A stretch of DNA of 64,000 nt, from positions 285,501 through 349,500 of the forward strand of contig NZ_AHMN02000005.1 of NCBI RefSeq assembly GCF_000243695.2, given 5' to 3'. Below the pieces are notes generated by a model. It made no database searches and was not told the origin of the DNA. It saw only the letters and a list, made by a program, of their open reading frames with translations. A program made the translations under genes and the position numbers. Below, in pieces: positions 1 to 9,426 of this stretch; the stretch's first letter is position 1; each line of letters starts with the position of its first letter. The DNA is from Leptospira kirschneri serovar Cynopteri str. 3522 CT (GTDB lineage Bacteria > Spirochaetota > Leptospiria > Leptospirales > Leptospiraceae).

Positions 1-1
1 G

Positions 2-220
2 GAATCCAGTTGTGGAGGTGTAAACGAATTCGGAAGTTCCGCAGATTTTAATCTCACAAACGCAAAGTTTGACTTTAGCGCCAATAATGGAGCCATTCCT
101 TATCCGGCAATTCCTACATCGCCGAACTATCCAATTTATACAATCCAAGTAAGCGGAGCGGCAACGGACATATTAGGAAGACCTTTGGCACCGTTCAGCT
201 TCTCGGCGGTTAGTCAGTGA
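2..220 (+). CDS. C-terminal end of an Ig-like-domain surface protein (5' part outside window)
   Basis: An open frame runs in from the left edge and stops at TGA 218-220, giving the last 72 residues of a larger protein. The residues before the stop (YTIQVSGAATDILGRPLAPF, then a short beta-strand) resemble the final strands of bacterial Ig-like domains of the Big_5/SbsA type, which commonly read TVSGATDLAGNPLAPF. Such domains occur in exported, surface-exposed leptospiral proteins, so an extracellular or outer-membrane location is likely, though this is inference. The stop overlaps a GTG that could extend the next frame, but the next gene has a better ATG at 244, so the two genes are probably co-transcribed. 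The full length and N-terminal domains cannot be seen. Confidence 0.7.
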   Translation, partial: ESSCGGVNEFGSSADFNLTNAKFDFSANNGAIPYPAIPTSPNYPIYTIQVSGAATDILGRPLAPFSFSAVSQ

Positions 221-243
221 TAAAACAAAACGGAGAAATCTCA

Positions 244-930
244 ATGAATCGAATAATTTATAAAATTATAATATTAATTTTTACAAATATAATACTAAGC
301 GGCTGCGTGATCTTTGGCAATAAAACTGCTAGAGCCGCAGAAAAAGCGGCAACGGTAAAAGCCAACTATCAAATCGGTTATATAGAAAACCGAGACTTTC
401 GTTTTGATCCGTTCCGTATTAAAAATTTTATAAGTTTATTAAAATTTGAAATTATTAGAAACGGAAACGGTCTTGTAGAAGAAGAATCCGAAACCTCTAA
501 AACAAATCCACCAACTTCTGTTGCTACAAATAATCCTATGTTACAAAATCCGGAAGCCACAACGACACCCCCGTCTACTCCGATTGCCCCTACTACAACT
601 ACACCGGAAACTCCCAAACCAACGGCTACTGCTTCAACCGAAGTTAAGGATTCCAAACGAATTTTTATGGAGAATGAAATCAAGAATTTGTCTTCTAAAG
701 TAAATTTCGATTATTATCTACAAGGTTCTTTTGGAATGTCGGATAACGGAAGTATTTTAGATCGAAACTTTACGACTCTGATTTTTCTAGACGTTCACGA
801 TAAAACAGGAAAACTAGTAAAATCCGTTTCTTATACTCAAGATTCAAAAAATTTCTCCGACGCAGACGATTTAAAACAGGCAAGCATTAGCCTGGTAGAT
901 AAGATAATGAAAAAATCCGAAGAAAAATAA
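244..930 (+). CDS. Lipoprotein with Pro/Thr-rich linker
   Basis: 228-residue protein. I chose ATG 244 because GGAG lies about 10 nt upstream; a GTG at 217 would add nine residues but has no such site. Residues 1-21 form a lipoprotein signal with lipobox L18-S-G-C21, so the product should be lipidated and membrane-anchored. Residues 35-80 are a first conserved-looking block. Residues about 83-132 are low-complexity Pro/Thr/Ala-rich, a typical disordered spacer. Residues 145-228 form an alpha/beta-like block (FDYYLQGSFGMSDNG, then TLIFLDVHDKTGKLV) that faintly recalls LpoB/CsgG-type lipoproteins; I would not name it on that. It lies 10 nt upstream of the next lipoprotein gene and is probably in the same transcript. 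Function unknown. Confidence 0.8.
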   Translation: MNRIIYKIIILIFTNIILSGCVIFGNKTARAAEKAATVKANYQIGYIENRDFRFDPFRIKNFISLLKFEIIRNGNGLVEEESETSKTNPPTSVATNNPMLQNPEATTTPPSTPIAPTTTTPETPKPTATASTEVKDSKRIFMENEIKNLSSKVNFDYYLQGSFGMSDNGSILDRNFTTLIFLDVHDKTGKLVKSVSYTQDSKNFSDADDLKQASISLVDKIMKKSEEK

Positions 931-940
931 GGTGAATAAA

Positions 941-1573
941 TTGGATTCTAAAAGTTTAATATTAAAAACTAGGCTTTCATTTTTTCTTTTACTAACTACA
1001 TTCTGTTTATTCTTTTCAGATTGTGGACCTTCTGAAAAAGAAATGGAAGTAATGTATCAAAAAGGAATTTCTCTTTTTATAGCTAACAAACGAGACGAAG
1101 CCCTCAAGATTTTTAAAGACTTATATAAAGAAAATGAAAATTACAAAGACGTAAAGTTTATGTTAGGTAAACTTTTGTATTATAATCGCAGATTTCAGGA
1201 AGCGGAAAAAATTTTTCAGGAAATCTCGGATAAAGACGACACCGATTACAATGCATTAGGTTGGTTAATTAAAACTCAATTTGCCGAAACTCCTCTAAAA
1301 AAAGACTTAACCGATAATCTTGAAAAATACTTATCTAAAAATTCAGAAAATATAGAGATTCTATTTATAAGCGCCAAACTTTTAGAAGAAACCGGGAAAT
1401 CGGATCAGGCAATTATAGCTTATCAAAAGATTATTTCTCAAACTCAACTGATCGCATTCTCTCATACCCAATTGAGAAACATATATTCAATTGCTAAATT
1501 AGATAAAAAAGCTGCTTACCATCATCAGAAATTTTTAGATCTTACAGGACAAACAGACGTTTCGGAAAAATAA
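941..1573 (+). CDS. TPR-repeat lipoprotein
   Basis: 210 residues from TTG 941, which is preceded by AAGGTG at 929-934 with good spacing; GTG 932 is the alternative start and adds three residues. A hydrophobic signal (residues 11-26) ends in FFSDC28, a relaxed spirochaetal lipobox. The mature part is built of helix pairs typical of tetratricopeptide repeats: residues about 35-65 (YQKGISLFIANKRDEALKIF), 67-95 (KFMLGKLLYYNRRFQEAEKI) and 140-170 (SAKLLEETGKSDQAIIAYQK). TPRs are protein-binding scaffolds, so this is probably a lipid-anchored periplasmic assembly or adaptor protein; the partner is unknown. It is close behind the preceding lipoprotein and precedes the efflux gene string after a 355-nt gap. 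Confidence 0.8.
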   Translation: MDSKSLILKTRLSFFLLLTTFCLFFSDCGPSEKEMEVMYQKGISLFIANKRDEALKIFKDLYKENENYKDVKFMLGKLLYYNRRFQEAEKIFQEISDKDDTDYNALGWLIKTQFAETPLKKDLTDNLEKYLSKNSENIEILFISAKLLEETGKSDQAIIAYQKIISQTQLIAFSHTQLRNIYSIAKLDKKAAYHHQKFLDLTGQTDVSEK

Positions 1574-1928
1574 AAGTGCAATCGAATATCCTACTCATCA
1601 AAATCTTTATAAAGAACCAGGCTTCAAACCCAACCAAACGAAGTCTGAATTTTCTAAAGTTGCGGGAACTACCACGTTTTTTAACAATGATAAAAACTGG
1701 ACAACGGCTTATAGATCGCCCAAGAGACATATTTTGTAGGAACTACCGCATTTTCTTAAAAACTTACCGCACCGCTAAACGATATTTAAGGTTCTGGAAC
1801 AAACTCAAAATAAATCCTATCTTTCAAAATGATCACCAAACAGCGATTTTATGCAAAAACTTTATCCGGCAAATTGTTATCTTTGAATTTTTAGAAGCCC
1901 CTCATTTGAATCCCTGGAGGATAAAAAA
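1574..1928. other. Intergenic stretch with degenerate GGAACTAC repeats
   Basis: 355 nt between the TPR lipoprotein and the adaptor gene. It contains several degenerate copies of the window-wide motif (GGGAACTACCAC near 1663, GTAGGAACTACCGC near 1737, GTTCTGGAAC near 1791). A 118-codon frame spans it, but its peptide is Arg/Ile/Phe-rich without domain character and overlaps these repeats, so I do not call a gene. The ribosome-binding site of the next gene (GGAGG 1916-1920) closes the stretch. Confidence 0.5.
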
Positions 1929-3422
1929 TTGATCATTAAATTTTTAAAGTCTAAGTTCGGAAAATTTTTTCTGTTATCTATAGCAGCGTATTTTATCATT
2001 TCTCTTTTTTTAACTCGCCTCGCGAAAAACTCTCAAAGTAAAATGTTAAAAAATTCGGTTTCTATGTTAACGAAACCACTTTCCTTTTCACTTTCTTCTC
2101 CCAATCAATCCGAAGAAATGTTTTCATCAGAAGAAGAATCACAAAATCTAATGTCCGTTTTGGCAATGAACGTAATTAAAGAATCCATTACACCTACGGT
2201 AGAAGCCTCAGGAATGATAGACTTTATAGAAAAAGTGGACGTTTATTCTAAAGTATCCGGAAGAATCGAAAAAATTTATTTTAAAGAAGGGGAAGAAATT
2301 TCTCAAAATCAAAGACTATTTAAAATGGAAACCTTACCGCTGGAACTTGAATTGCTCAAACAGGAATCTACTCTAGAAAGTTCCAAGTCACAGGTAAAAT
2401 TAGCCAAAGAAAAATATCTGAAAGCAAAAAACAACGTACTCGCTAAAATTCAGGAATACGAAAAGTCTCTTTCCGTTTTAGAAAAATCAAAACAAGAATA
2501 CGAAAAAGCAAAAAATTCTTTTGCAGGTATAGAAGAAATCTACAACGCAGGAGGATTTAGCAAGGAAGAATTTGAAAACGCTAAACTAAATTTAAACTCC
2601 AGAGAAACCGCCTATCAAATCGCGGAAAAGGACGTGGAAATCAGAAGTATCGGTTTAACAGACAAAGATATATTAAGAAATAATTATAAACTTCCTCAGA
2701 CAAAAGAGGAACGAACCGCAATACTCGAAGAGATCAATAGCCTAATAGAAAAAGCGGAATGGGAAGTAGCAGAAGGTGTCTATAAATCTCATGAAGCACA
2801 AGTAAACTCCACAAAAATGATGCTCAAAGAATCTTTAGTATTTTCACCTCTTACTGGAGTAATTTCAAAACAATTCAAAACCGAAGGAGAAATTCTAAGC
2901 GGCTCTGGACCGGGACAACACGTCGTATCCGTAATCAACGTCAAACAAGTATACGCGGTTCTAAACATTCCAGAATCAGAATCTATTAGCTTAAAAAAAG
3001 GAATGAAGGTTTCCTTTTTAGCGGACGTTTATAAAGGCCAACAATTTCAAGGTACGGTCCAATTATTAAGTCCTATAGTAGATCAAAAAAGCCACACTGT
3101 AGAAATCAAAGCCTTAGTGGACAATAAAAATAAACTTCTAAAACCGGGAATGTTTATCAGAGCAAATATCACCACCGGCCAGGAACAACCTACAATACGA
3201 ATTCCAAGCAACGCAGTCGTGTTAAACGAAGACGGAACTACAGGAATTGTTTGTGTAGCTCGCAATGGAAAAAGTTATAGAAACGAAGTCAAACTGGGAT
3301 CTCAGAGTGAAGGTAAAATCGTAATTTCGGAAGGTTTAACGGAAGGTGACGTTGTACTTCTTGAAAGAATATCACAACTCAGGGACGGTATGCCCGTAAA
3401 CCCTTACTTCGACAAACGATGA
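1929..3422 (+). CDS. HlyD/RND membrane fusion protein (efflux periplasmic adaptor)
   Basis: 497 residues. The TTG start is supported by GGAGG at 1916-1920, 8 nt upstream. One N-terminal membrane anchor (residues about 12-28) is followed by a linker. The first half of a lipoyl/barrel-sandwich domain follows (VYSKVSGRIEKIYFKEGEEI, about 98-117), then a long Lys/Glu-rich coiled-coil hairpin (about 140-300), the second lipoyl half (SPLTGVISKQFKTEGEILSG) and beta-barrel and membrane-proximal domains at the C-terminus. This is the order of domains in RND adaptors, which link an inner-membrane pump to an outer-membrane channel. The stop overlaps the ATG of the following pump by four bases (ATGA), indicating translational coupling. 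No outer-membrane factor gene is nearby. The substrate cannot be read from sequence. Confidence 0.93.
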   Translation: MIIKFLKSKFGKFFLLSIAAYFIISLFLTRLAKNSQSKMLKNSVSMLTKPLSFSLSSPNQSEEMFSSEEESQNLMSVLAMNVIKESITPTVEASGMIDFIEKVDVYSKVSGRIEKIYFKEGEEISQNQRLFKMETLPLELELLKQESTLESSKSQVKLAKEKYLKAKNNVLAKIQEYEKSLSVLEKSKQEYEKAKNSFAGIEEIYNAGGFSKEEFENAKLNLNSRETAYQIAEKDVEIRSIGLTDKDILRNNYKLPQTKEERTAILEEINSLIEKAEWEVAEGVYKSHEAQVNSTKMMLKESLVFSPLTGVISKQFKTEGEILSGSGPGQHVVSVINVKQVYAVLNIPESESISLKKGMKVSFLADVYKGQQFQGTVQLLSPIVDQKSHTVEIKALVDNKNKLLKPGMFIRANITTGQEQPTIRIPSNAVVLNEDGTTGIVCVARNGKSYRNEVKLGSQSEGKIVISEGLTEGDVVLLERISQLRDGMPVNPYFDKR

Positions 3423-6400
3423 AAAGTGTAGTTCGTTTTTGTGTTTCAAAACCAATTACGGTTTTGATGACTTGGTTTGCGATCATAATTTTCGGAATTA
3501 TTGGATTAAAAAATGCTAAAATAACTTTGCTTCCTGAAATTGTATTTCCTAGAATTTCAGTGATCACAAGTTATCCAAACGCTTCTCCCGAAGAGATAGA
3601 AAACCTAATTACCAAACCTCTGACCGATTCCATCGGCACCGTAGGAGGTATAGAAAAAGTAACTTCCGAATCCTTAGAAGGAATTTCGATCATCACGGTT
3701 CAGTTTTCTTTTTATAAGTCGGTGGACTTTGCAATGATAGAATTGCGAGAAAAAATCGACCTAATCCGAGATCAGCTTCCTCAAGACGCCAGTAAACCAA
3801 TCGCAACTAGATTTGATCCTGCACAATCAGCATTTCAAGAAATTATAATATTCCCAAAAAATGAATCGGATTCTAAATCCCTTAAATCCTTTATAGAAGA
3901 AAATGTAAAAGTATTTTTAGAAAGAATCGAAGGTATGGCATACGTACAAATTTCAGGAGGATTTGAAAAAGAAGTTAGAGTAGAAATTGATCCGGAAAGA
4001 ATGACAACCTACGGAGTTTCTATACCAGAAGTCCAAAAGTCAATCGTCTCTGCAAACATCAACGTTCCTGCAGGAAGCCTTCCTGTAGGAAACAAAGACT
4101 TATTACTCAGAACCGTAGGAGAATATAAATCCTTAGAAGACATCAAAGAAACGATCATTTCCACTAACAACACTGGTATTCCGATACCGATCGGATCAGT
4201 CGCGTCCGTTTACAGATCTTATAGAGAAAGAACCGGTTTGGCCAGATACAATGGAAAAGATTGTATCGTTTTATATCTTTATAAAGAATCGGGTAGAAAC
4301 TCAGTGGAGTTAGCCGATCGAGTAACCAAAGAATTAGAATCGATTAACACCACTTTTGCGGACAAATTGTCTGCGCAGTTGGTATACGACGAGTCTGTTT
4401 TTATACGAGATTCTGTTTGGGGATTGGTTTGGTCTTTGATCTTGGGCGCCCTTTTAGCGTTTCTCATTTTAATGCTACTAATACAAAGTTTTAGAGCCCC
4501 TCTAATTTTGTTGATTATCATTCCTGCTTCTTTATTGGCTACATTCCTTCTTTTTTATATATTTCATATTTCCTTAAATATGATGTCTTTAGGAGGATTA
4601 GCTTTAGGCATCGGAATGTTATTCGATACGAGCAACGTTGTATTCTCTTCTATAGAACGTAATCTTACAAAAAGAAAATCTGTTTTAGAATCTTCGATTG
4701 AAGGAACCTCCGAAGTAGCGGGATCAATTTTATCGGCCACGTTAACCACAATCATCGTATTTTTACCGATTATATTTATAAAAAGTTTTATTGGAATCTT
4801 ATTTTCCGAAATGGCAATTGCAATTGTCCTTTCCATCTCAATCAGTTTGTTTGCGTCGGTAACGATCATACCAACACTCTATGTACTTTTTGAAAATACA
4901 AACTTTGATTCAAAGCTAATCGACCATCCCATTTTTGTAAAATCGGCAAACCTATATCAAACTGCATTAGTAACGTATGAGAAAAAACTAATAGAATATT
5001 TAGAACGTCCTAAAAAACTATTTTCTATTTTACTCATAGGGGTATTTTTTTCATCGATCTTTTTATTTATACTTCCACGAGAATTTATGCCAACCGTTGA
5101 TAACGGAGAATTTACGATCAATATAGAAAACGCTCCTAACAGTACTTTAAACAGTACAACCGGAATTGCAGAAGCGATCGAAAAAATCCTACTTTCCAAT
5201 AAAGACATCAAAAGCGTAATTTCTAAAATCGGATCCGATAACGACGATTTTATCGCCAAGGTAAACGGAAATTCCGGCACGAACATTGCCAAAATCAGAG
5301 TGATACTCGTTTCAAATCCAAAACATACAACGACAGAAATTATAGAAGAAGTCAGAAAAAGAATTTCTTTTACAGAGGATATAAGAATTAACTTTGACGC
5401 AAACGGAGATATTATAGGTAAAATTTTAGATCCGAACGGTAGTCGATTGAATTTGGAAATTCATGGAGAAGATCTAAAAACGCTTTCTACGATCGGAAAA
5501 AATCTAATCGACAAACTCAAAAAAGAACAAGTAGCGACCGATCTACGAAACTCTCTCGAAACCAAAAAAAACGAATATGTAATCGAATTCGATCCAATTA
5601 AAGCAAGCTCGTTAAAACTCACCAACGATTATATCTCTCAATACGTTAAGGTGGCCAGTTATGGTTCGAATATATCAAAAATTAAATATCAAGAAGACGA
5701 TCTGAACATTCGACTTTTAATCAAAAGAGATAGTATAGATAACTTAAATAAACTTCAAAGTTTAAATATCAAAACACCAACGGGTGAGTTTATAAAACTA
5801 TCTCAATTGGCAAACATTCAAGAAAACACTTCGAGCAGTTCTATTAAAAGATCCGGAAACTCTAGAATCAACGTAGTTCAAGGTAATTTGAATTCCGGTA
5901 AATCAATCGATTCAATCGTTCAAGATATGAAATTACCTCTTGGATATCGTATTAAAATAGGAGGTGAATCTGAAAATATAGAAAAGTCTTTTAAAGAACT
6001 ATTATTTGCGTTCGCGTTAGCTTCCATTTTAATTTATATGTTACTGAGTAGCCAGTTTCAATCTCTCAAATTATCGGCGATAATGATCTGTACCATACCG
6101 CTCATGTTTATCGGTATTTTTCCTGCATTGTTTCTTTTTGGTAAAAGTTTTAATATCAGTGCATTTTTAGGACTTGTATTGCTCCTAGGTGTTGTAGTAG
6201 ACAACGCTTCTCTTTATTACGAATATTTAATAATCTCATTAAACGAATCCAAAGAAATTTCCAGGGCAATTATAGAAAGCGGCAAAATCGTATTCAGACC
6301 CATTCTAATGAATAATTTGACTACAATTTTAGGTTTAATTCCAGTTGCTTTCGAATTCCAAAAAGGAGCGGAATTTCAATCCCCGATGGCGATCGTGGTC

Positions 6401-6499
6401 ATCGTCGGCTTATTATCTTCCTTTGTATTCAGCTTGTTTTTATTACCCATATTATTCTTTTCTATATTAAAAAAACAGAAAATTCAAATTATCAAATAG
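3419..6499 (+). CDS. RND efflux transporter, single-Asp (HME-like) relay
   Basis: 1026 residues, normal length for an RND pump. It has a first membrane helix (about 14-32), a first porter domain, six central helices (about 335-540), a second porter domain and six terminal helices. In helix 4 the usual VVDDAIVV motif reads LFDTSNVV, so only one aspartate (D403) remains. In helix 10 the segment GVVVDNASLY carries D928 at the position of the acidic residue of metal-exporting CusA-type pumps. Single-Asp relays are known from that HME class, but metal transport is only a possibility here. The gene overlaps the adaptor gene and is followed 11 nt later by a second RND-like gene, so the two may form a mixed trimer. 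Proton-driven efflux across the inner membrane is the likely role. Confidence 0.92.
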   Translation: MKSVVRFCVSKPITVLMTWFAIIIFGIIGLKNAKITLLPEIVFPRISVITSYPNASPEEIENLITKPLTDSIGTVGGIEKVTSESLEGISIITVQFSFYKSVDFAMIELREKIDLIRDQLPQDASKPIATRFDPAQSAFQEIIIFPKNESDSKSLKSFIEENVKVFLERIEGMAYVQISGGFEKEVRVEIDPERMTTYGVSIPEVQKSIVSANINVPAGSLPVGNKDLLLRTVGEYKSLEDIKETIISTNNTGIPIPIGSVASVYRSYRERTGLARYNGKDCIVLYLYKESGRNSVELADRVTKELESINTTFADKLSAQLVYDESVFIRDSVWGLVWSLILGALLAFLILMLLIQSFRAPLILLIIIPASLLATFLLFYIFHISLNMMSLGGLALGIGMLFDTSNVVFSSIERNLTKRKSVLESSIEGTSEVAGSILSATLTTIIVFLPIIFIKSFIGILFSEMAIAIVLSISISLFASVTIIPTLYVLFENTNFDSKLIDHPIFVKSANLYQTALVTYEKKLIEYLERPKKLFSILLIGVFFSSIFLFILPREFMPTVDNGEFTINIENAPNSTLNSTTGIAEAIEKILLSNKDIKSVISKIGSDNDDFIAKVNGNSGTNIAKIRVILVSNPKHTTTEIIEEVRKRISFTEDIRINFDANGDIIGKILDPNGSRLNLEIHGEDLKTLSTIGKNLIDKLKKEQVATDLRNSLETKKNEYVIEFDPIKASSLKLTNDYISQYVKVASYGSNISKIKYQEDDLNIRLLIKRDSIDNLNKLQSLNIKTPTGEFIKLSQLANIQENTSSSSIKRSGNSRINVVQGNLNSGKSIDSIVQDMKLPLGYRIKIGGESENIEKSFKELLFAFALASILIYMLLSSQFQSLKLSAIMICTIPLMFIGIFPALFLFGKSFNISAFLGLVLLLGVVVDNASLYYEYLIISLNESKEISRAIIESGKIVFRPILMNNLTTILGLIPVAFEFQKGAEFQSPMAIVVIVGLLSSFVFSLFLLPILFFSILKKQKIQIIK

Positions 6500-6510
6500 A
6501 ACTATTTGTC

Positions 6511-9426
6511 GTGAACCAGAGCAAACTTCCTTCAAAAATTACAATACAAATGATTGTCGGCGCAATATTATTGTTTGGTGTTATATCTGCGTTTATGCTC
6601 AACTATTCATTGTTCCCGGTCGTAAAAAATCCTGCCCTTTCCATCATAGTGGATTACCCAGGAACCGACGCCGAAACGGTAGAAAATACAATCACTATTC
6701 CTCTAGAAAATCAAGTCTCCACGATTGGGGGAATTTCGGAAATAAGGTCTACTTCTGAAAAAGGAAAATCACTCATTCGTCTAGATTTTGAAAACGATAC
6801 AAACATAGACGTCAAAACGTTGGAGATCAAAGAGCGTATCGAAACCATTATCAACACCTTCCCCAAAGAAGTCAGAAAACCAAGGGTGCTAAATTTTGAT
6901 CCAAATGAAATGCCCATTGCAGTCATCTCTTTAAACGCAACCGATCCGAGGTCATTAGGAGAATTAAGAGCCTTTGCAGATTCGATTGTAAAAAAAGACA
7001 TCGAAGGAATCAACGGAGTCAGTAAAGTGACCGTTTCTGGCGGCAAAATTAAAGAAATTTTAATTTCTTTTGATATTAGAAAATTAAATTCTTATAATAT
7101 TCGTCTTGCAGACATCAACGAGGCCATTTACTTTAACAACCGCACATCCACAATCGCGTCCATAGAAGAAAAAGGGGGATTATATCAAGTAAGACTCAGA
7201 GGAAAATTTTCTAAACTAGACGATTTGGTCGACCTTCCTATAGCCAGTCCAGAAATCGGAAAGAGTATAACCCTAGGCAACGTAGCCAATATACAAAATT
7301 CCTACAGAGACGAAGACAATACGTATCGAGTAAATGGAAATCAGAATATAGGAATATACGTATATAAAAAATACGACGCGAATATTTTAAGTATTTCTTC
7401 TGAAATAAAAAAAACGATCTCTCATCTAAGCCAAGACGGAAGTAAGTTCGACTTACTCTACAATCAAGCAGATAATATTAGAAATACTTACTTTAATCTT
7501 ATTTGTATCATAGCGATTACCATTGCCATTTTGTTTTTTGCAGCAAAAAGAAAAGGTGAAATTGACATTCCCAAATTTACTGGAACGATTTTATCACAGT
7601 TGATATTATCTTTTCTACTAATTTCATTCATCCATTTCCTTTTAAAAAAAGATTTCGACTTACTCTGTGTATTATCCATTTATCTATCATTTGCTATTTG
7701 GATCGTTTTTTATTTTAACTTCATTCAAAATCACACAATCGATTTAAATGGAGAAAAAAAATTACTTCTGTTTACCTCGGCAAGTATACCCATATTGTTT
7801 CTTCCTGGAATTTTACTCAATAGTACGGTTGCTGTAAATCTGATTAGAATGGCGATCATGACATCAATCGGAGTCTTAAACAATTACATCGTTTACAAAT
7901 ACATTCATCAAAACCTTTCTGCAAACACATTAGATAGATTTCCTACGATCACTACTATTCCGGAAAAATCGAAAATCCAATCGGTATCATACGAACCTAA
8001 AAAAAATAAACGAGATCTAATTTTAAATTTTCTTTTGATCATAGCACCGATCGTAATGATATTCGCGCTGATACAATCTTCAAAGGAAGTTTATTTTAAC
8101 GTAGAAGACGATCGAATTTACGGATACGTAGAATTACCCGCAGATTCAAACTTTGAATATACGGATGAAATCGTTCAAAAGATAGAATCTAAGTTAGTTG
8201 AAAATCCAAATGTAAAAGACGTAATCTCACAAGTGGAACCAGGCCACGCATTTTTAATCATCAACTATCATAAAAACTTTTTTTCGAGTGATTCTATCAT
8301 TCCCTCACTCAATCAATCGGTTGGTAAACAAAACCCTGCATTTTGTTATTTTACAAAAGAATCTGACCTAGGTAGAATGAAAGAAATTTCTTTAGACATC
8401 GTGGGACAATCTCACTCAGATCTAAATAAATCAGTTCCCAAAATAGCAAACCTAATTACAAATTCACCTGGAATCCACGAAGTAATTCTAAATTTTAAAC
8501 AACCTCGTAATGAACTACAACTGGACTTAAACAATCGTGATCCGTTACTTCAAAATTCGGACATTGGTTCCTTCTTAAGAACTGTGGTTCAAGGTTCCGT
8601 TATTAGTAAATACAACGAAAATAATAATGAATTAGACATCCGAGTCCGTGCTTCTAAAGAATTTAGAGATTCCGAAAAACAACTGAACAAATTTTTAATT
8701 AAAAATAATTCAGGAGAATTTTCCTCGATTGCTAGTTCTTTTACTCAAAGAGAAACGCTTTCTCCGATTAAATTTTTTAGAAAAAACAAACGACCTAATC
8801 TTTCTATTTCCGTAAGAACGGATTCATACAACCCAAACACATTACTTAAACTCGTACAGAATCATTCCCAGACGTTACTAAACAACAACGAAAGAATCGA
8901 ATTGAATCATCGAATTGAAAAGTTATCTAAATCGAATACCAACTTTACAGTTTATATAATTTTAACATTAGCAACTTGTTTTTTCCTTTTTGTAATCTAT
9001 ACAGAATCTCTTAAAACGTCTTTTACGTATTTTTGCAGCTTACTATTTTCTTATTGTACTTTTGCATCAATTTATTTAATAATATTCAAAACTTATGATA
9101 TATCTTTTCACATTGGAAGTGTAATAATACTTATATCTCTCATGCTGCATATATTAGCTAATTTCTCTGAAGTCAAAGGACAAAATACAATTCCTATAAA
9201 TTGGGATTTCTATTTTGTGGCAATCGGACTGTTTTTACCCTTACTGATATTATCAAATCCGGAGCTTAACGTATTCAAAAAGGTTTTCGGATTATTTCTG
9301 ATCTCTTTAGTATTATCTAGATTTTTATTGATTCATTTTAATTTTAGATTCGCAAATATATTCGAAAAAGTTTTATCAACAAATAACATATCCAAAATCA
9401 GCGGAGGAAAAAATGTACGCCGATAA
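6511..9426 (+). CDS. RND-like protein without proton-relay residues (probable partner subunit)
   Basis: 971 residues from GTG 6511; the ribosome-binding site is weak and translation may be coupled to the gene 11 nt upstream. The first 330 residues are a clear RND porter region (for example DYPGTDAETVENTITIPLEN and FDPNEMPIAVISL). The helix 4 region instead reads CVLSIYLSFAIWIVFYFNF, and the helix 10 region reads FHIGSVIILISLMLHILANF, with no Asp, Glu or Lys of the proton relay. The second porter domain (about 540-800) is also diverged. It is therefore probably not an independent pump. By analogy with MdtB/MdtC, where two different subunits share one trimer, I infer a partner of the preceding pump; that is not shown. 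Its end overlaps the MORN gene by 14 nt. Confidence 0.85.
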   Translation: MNQSKLPSKITIQMIVGAILLFGVISAFMLNYSLFPVVKNPALSIIVDYPGTDAETVENTITIPLENQVSTIGGISEIRSTSEKGKSLIRLDFENDTNIDVKTLEIKERIETIINTFPKEVRKPRVLNFDPNEMPIAVISLNATDPRSLGELRAFADSIVKKDIEGINGVSKVTVSGGKIKEILISFDIRKLNSYNIRLADINEAIYFNNRTSTIASIEEKGGLYQVRLRGKFSKLDDLVDLPIASPEIGKSITLGNVANIQNSYRDEDNTYRVNGNQNIGIYVYKKYDANILSISSEIKKTISHLSQDGSKFDLLYNQADNIRNTYFNLICIIAITIAILFFAAKRKGEIDIPKFTGTILSQLILSFLLISFIHFLLKKDFDLLCVLSIYLSFAIWIVFYFNFIQNHTIDLNGEKKLLLFTSASIPILFLPGILLNSTVAVNLIRMAIMTSIGVLNNYIVYKYIHQNLSANTLDRFPTITTIPEKSKIQSVSYEPKKNKRDLILNFLLIIAPIVMIFALIQSSKEVYFNVEDDRIYGYVELPADSNFEYTDEIVQKIESKLVENPNVKDVISQVEPGHAFLIINYHKNFFSSDSIIPSLNQSVGKQNPAFCYFTKESDLGRMKEISLDIVGQSHSDLNKSVPKIANLITNSPGIHEVILNFKQPRNELQLDLNNRDPLLQNSDIGSFLRTVVQGSVISKYNENNNELDIRVRASKEFRDSEKQLNKFLIKNNSGEFSSIASSFTQRETLSPIKFFRKNKRPNLSISVRTDSYNPNTLLKLVQNHSQTLLNNNERIELNHRIEKLSKSNTNFTVYIILTLATCFFLFVIYTESLKTSFTYFCSLLFSYCTFASIYLIIFKTYDISFHIGSVIILISLMLHILANFSEVKGQNTIPINWDFYFVAIGLFLPLLILSNPELNVFKKVFGLFLISLVLSRFLLIHFNFRFANIFEKVLSTNNISKISGGKNVRR

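Noticed and set aside
1576..1932. 118-codon frame between the TPR lipoprotein and the adaptor gene
   Set aside because: Overlaps degenerate repeats and the start of the adaptor gene, has no domain or signal character and no ribosome-binding site.
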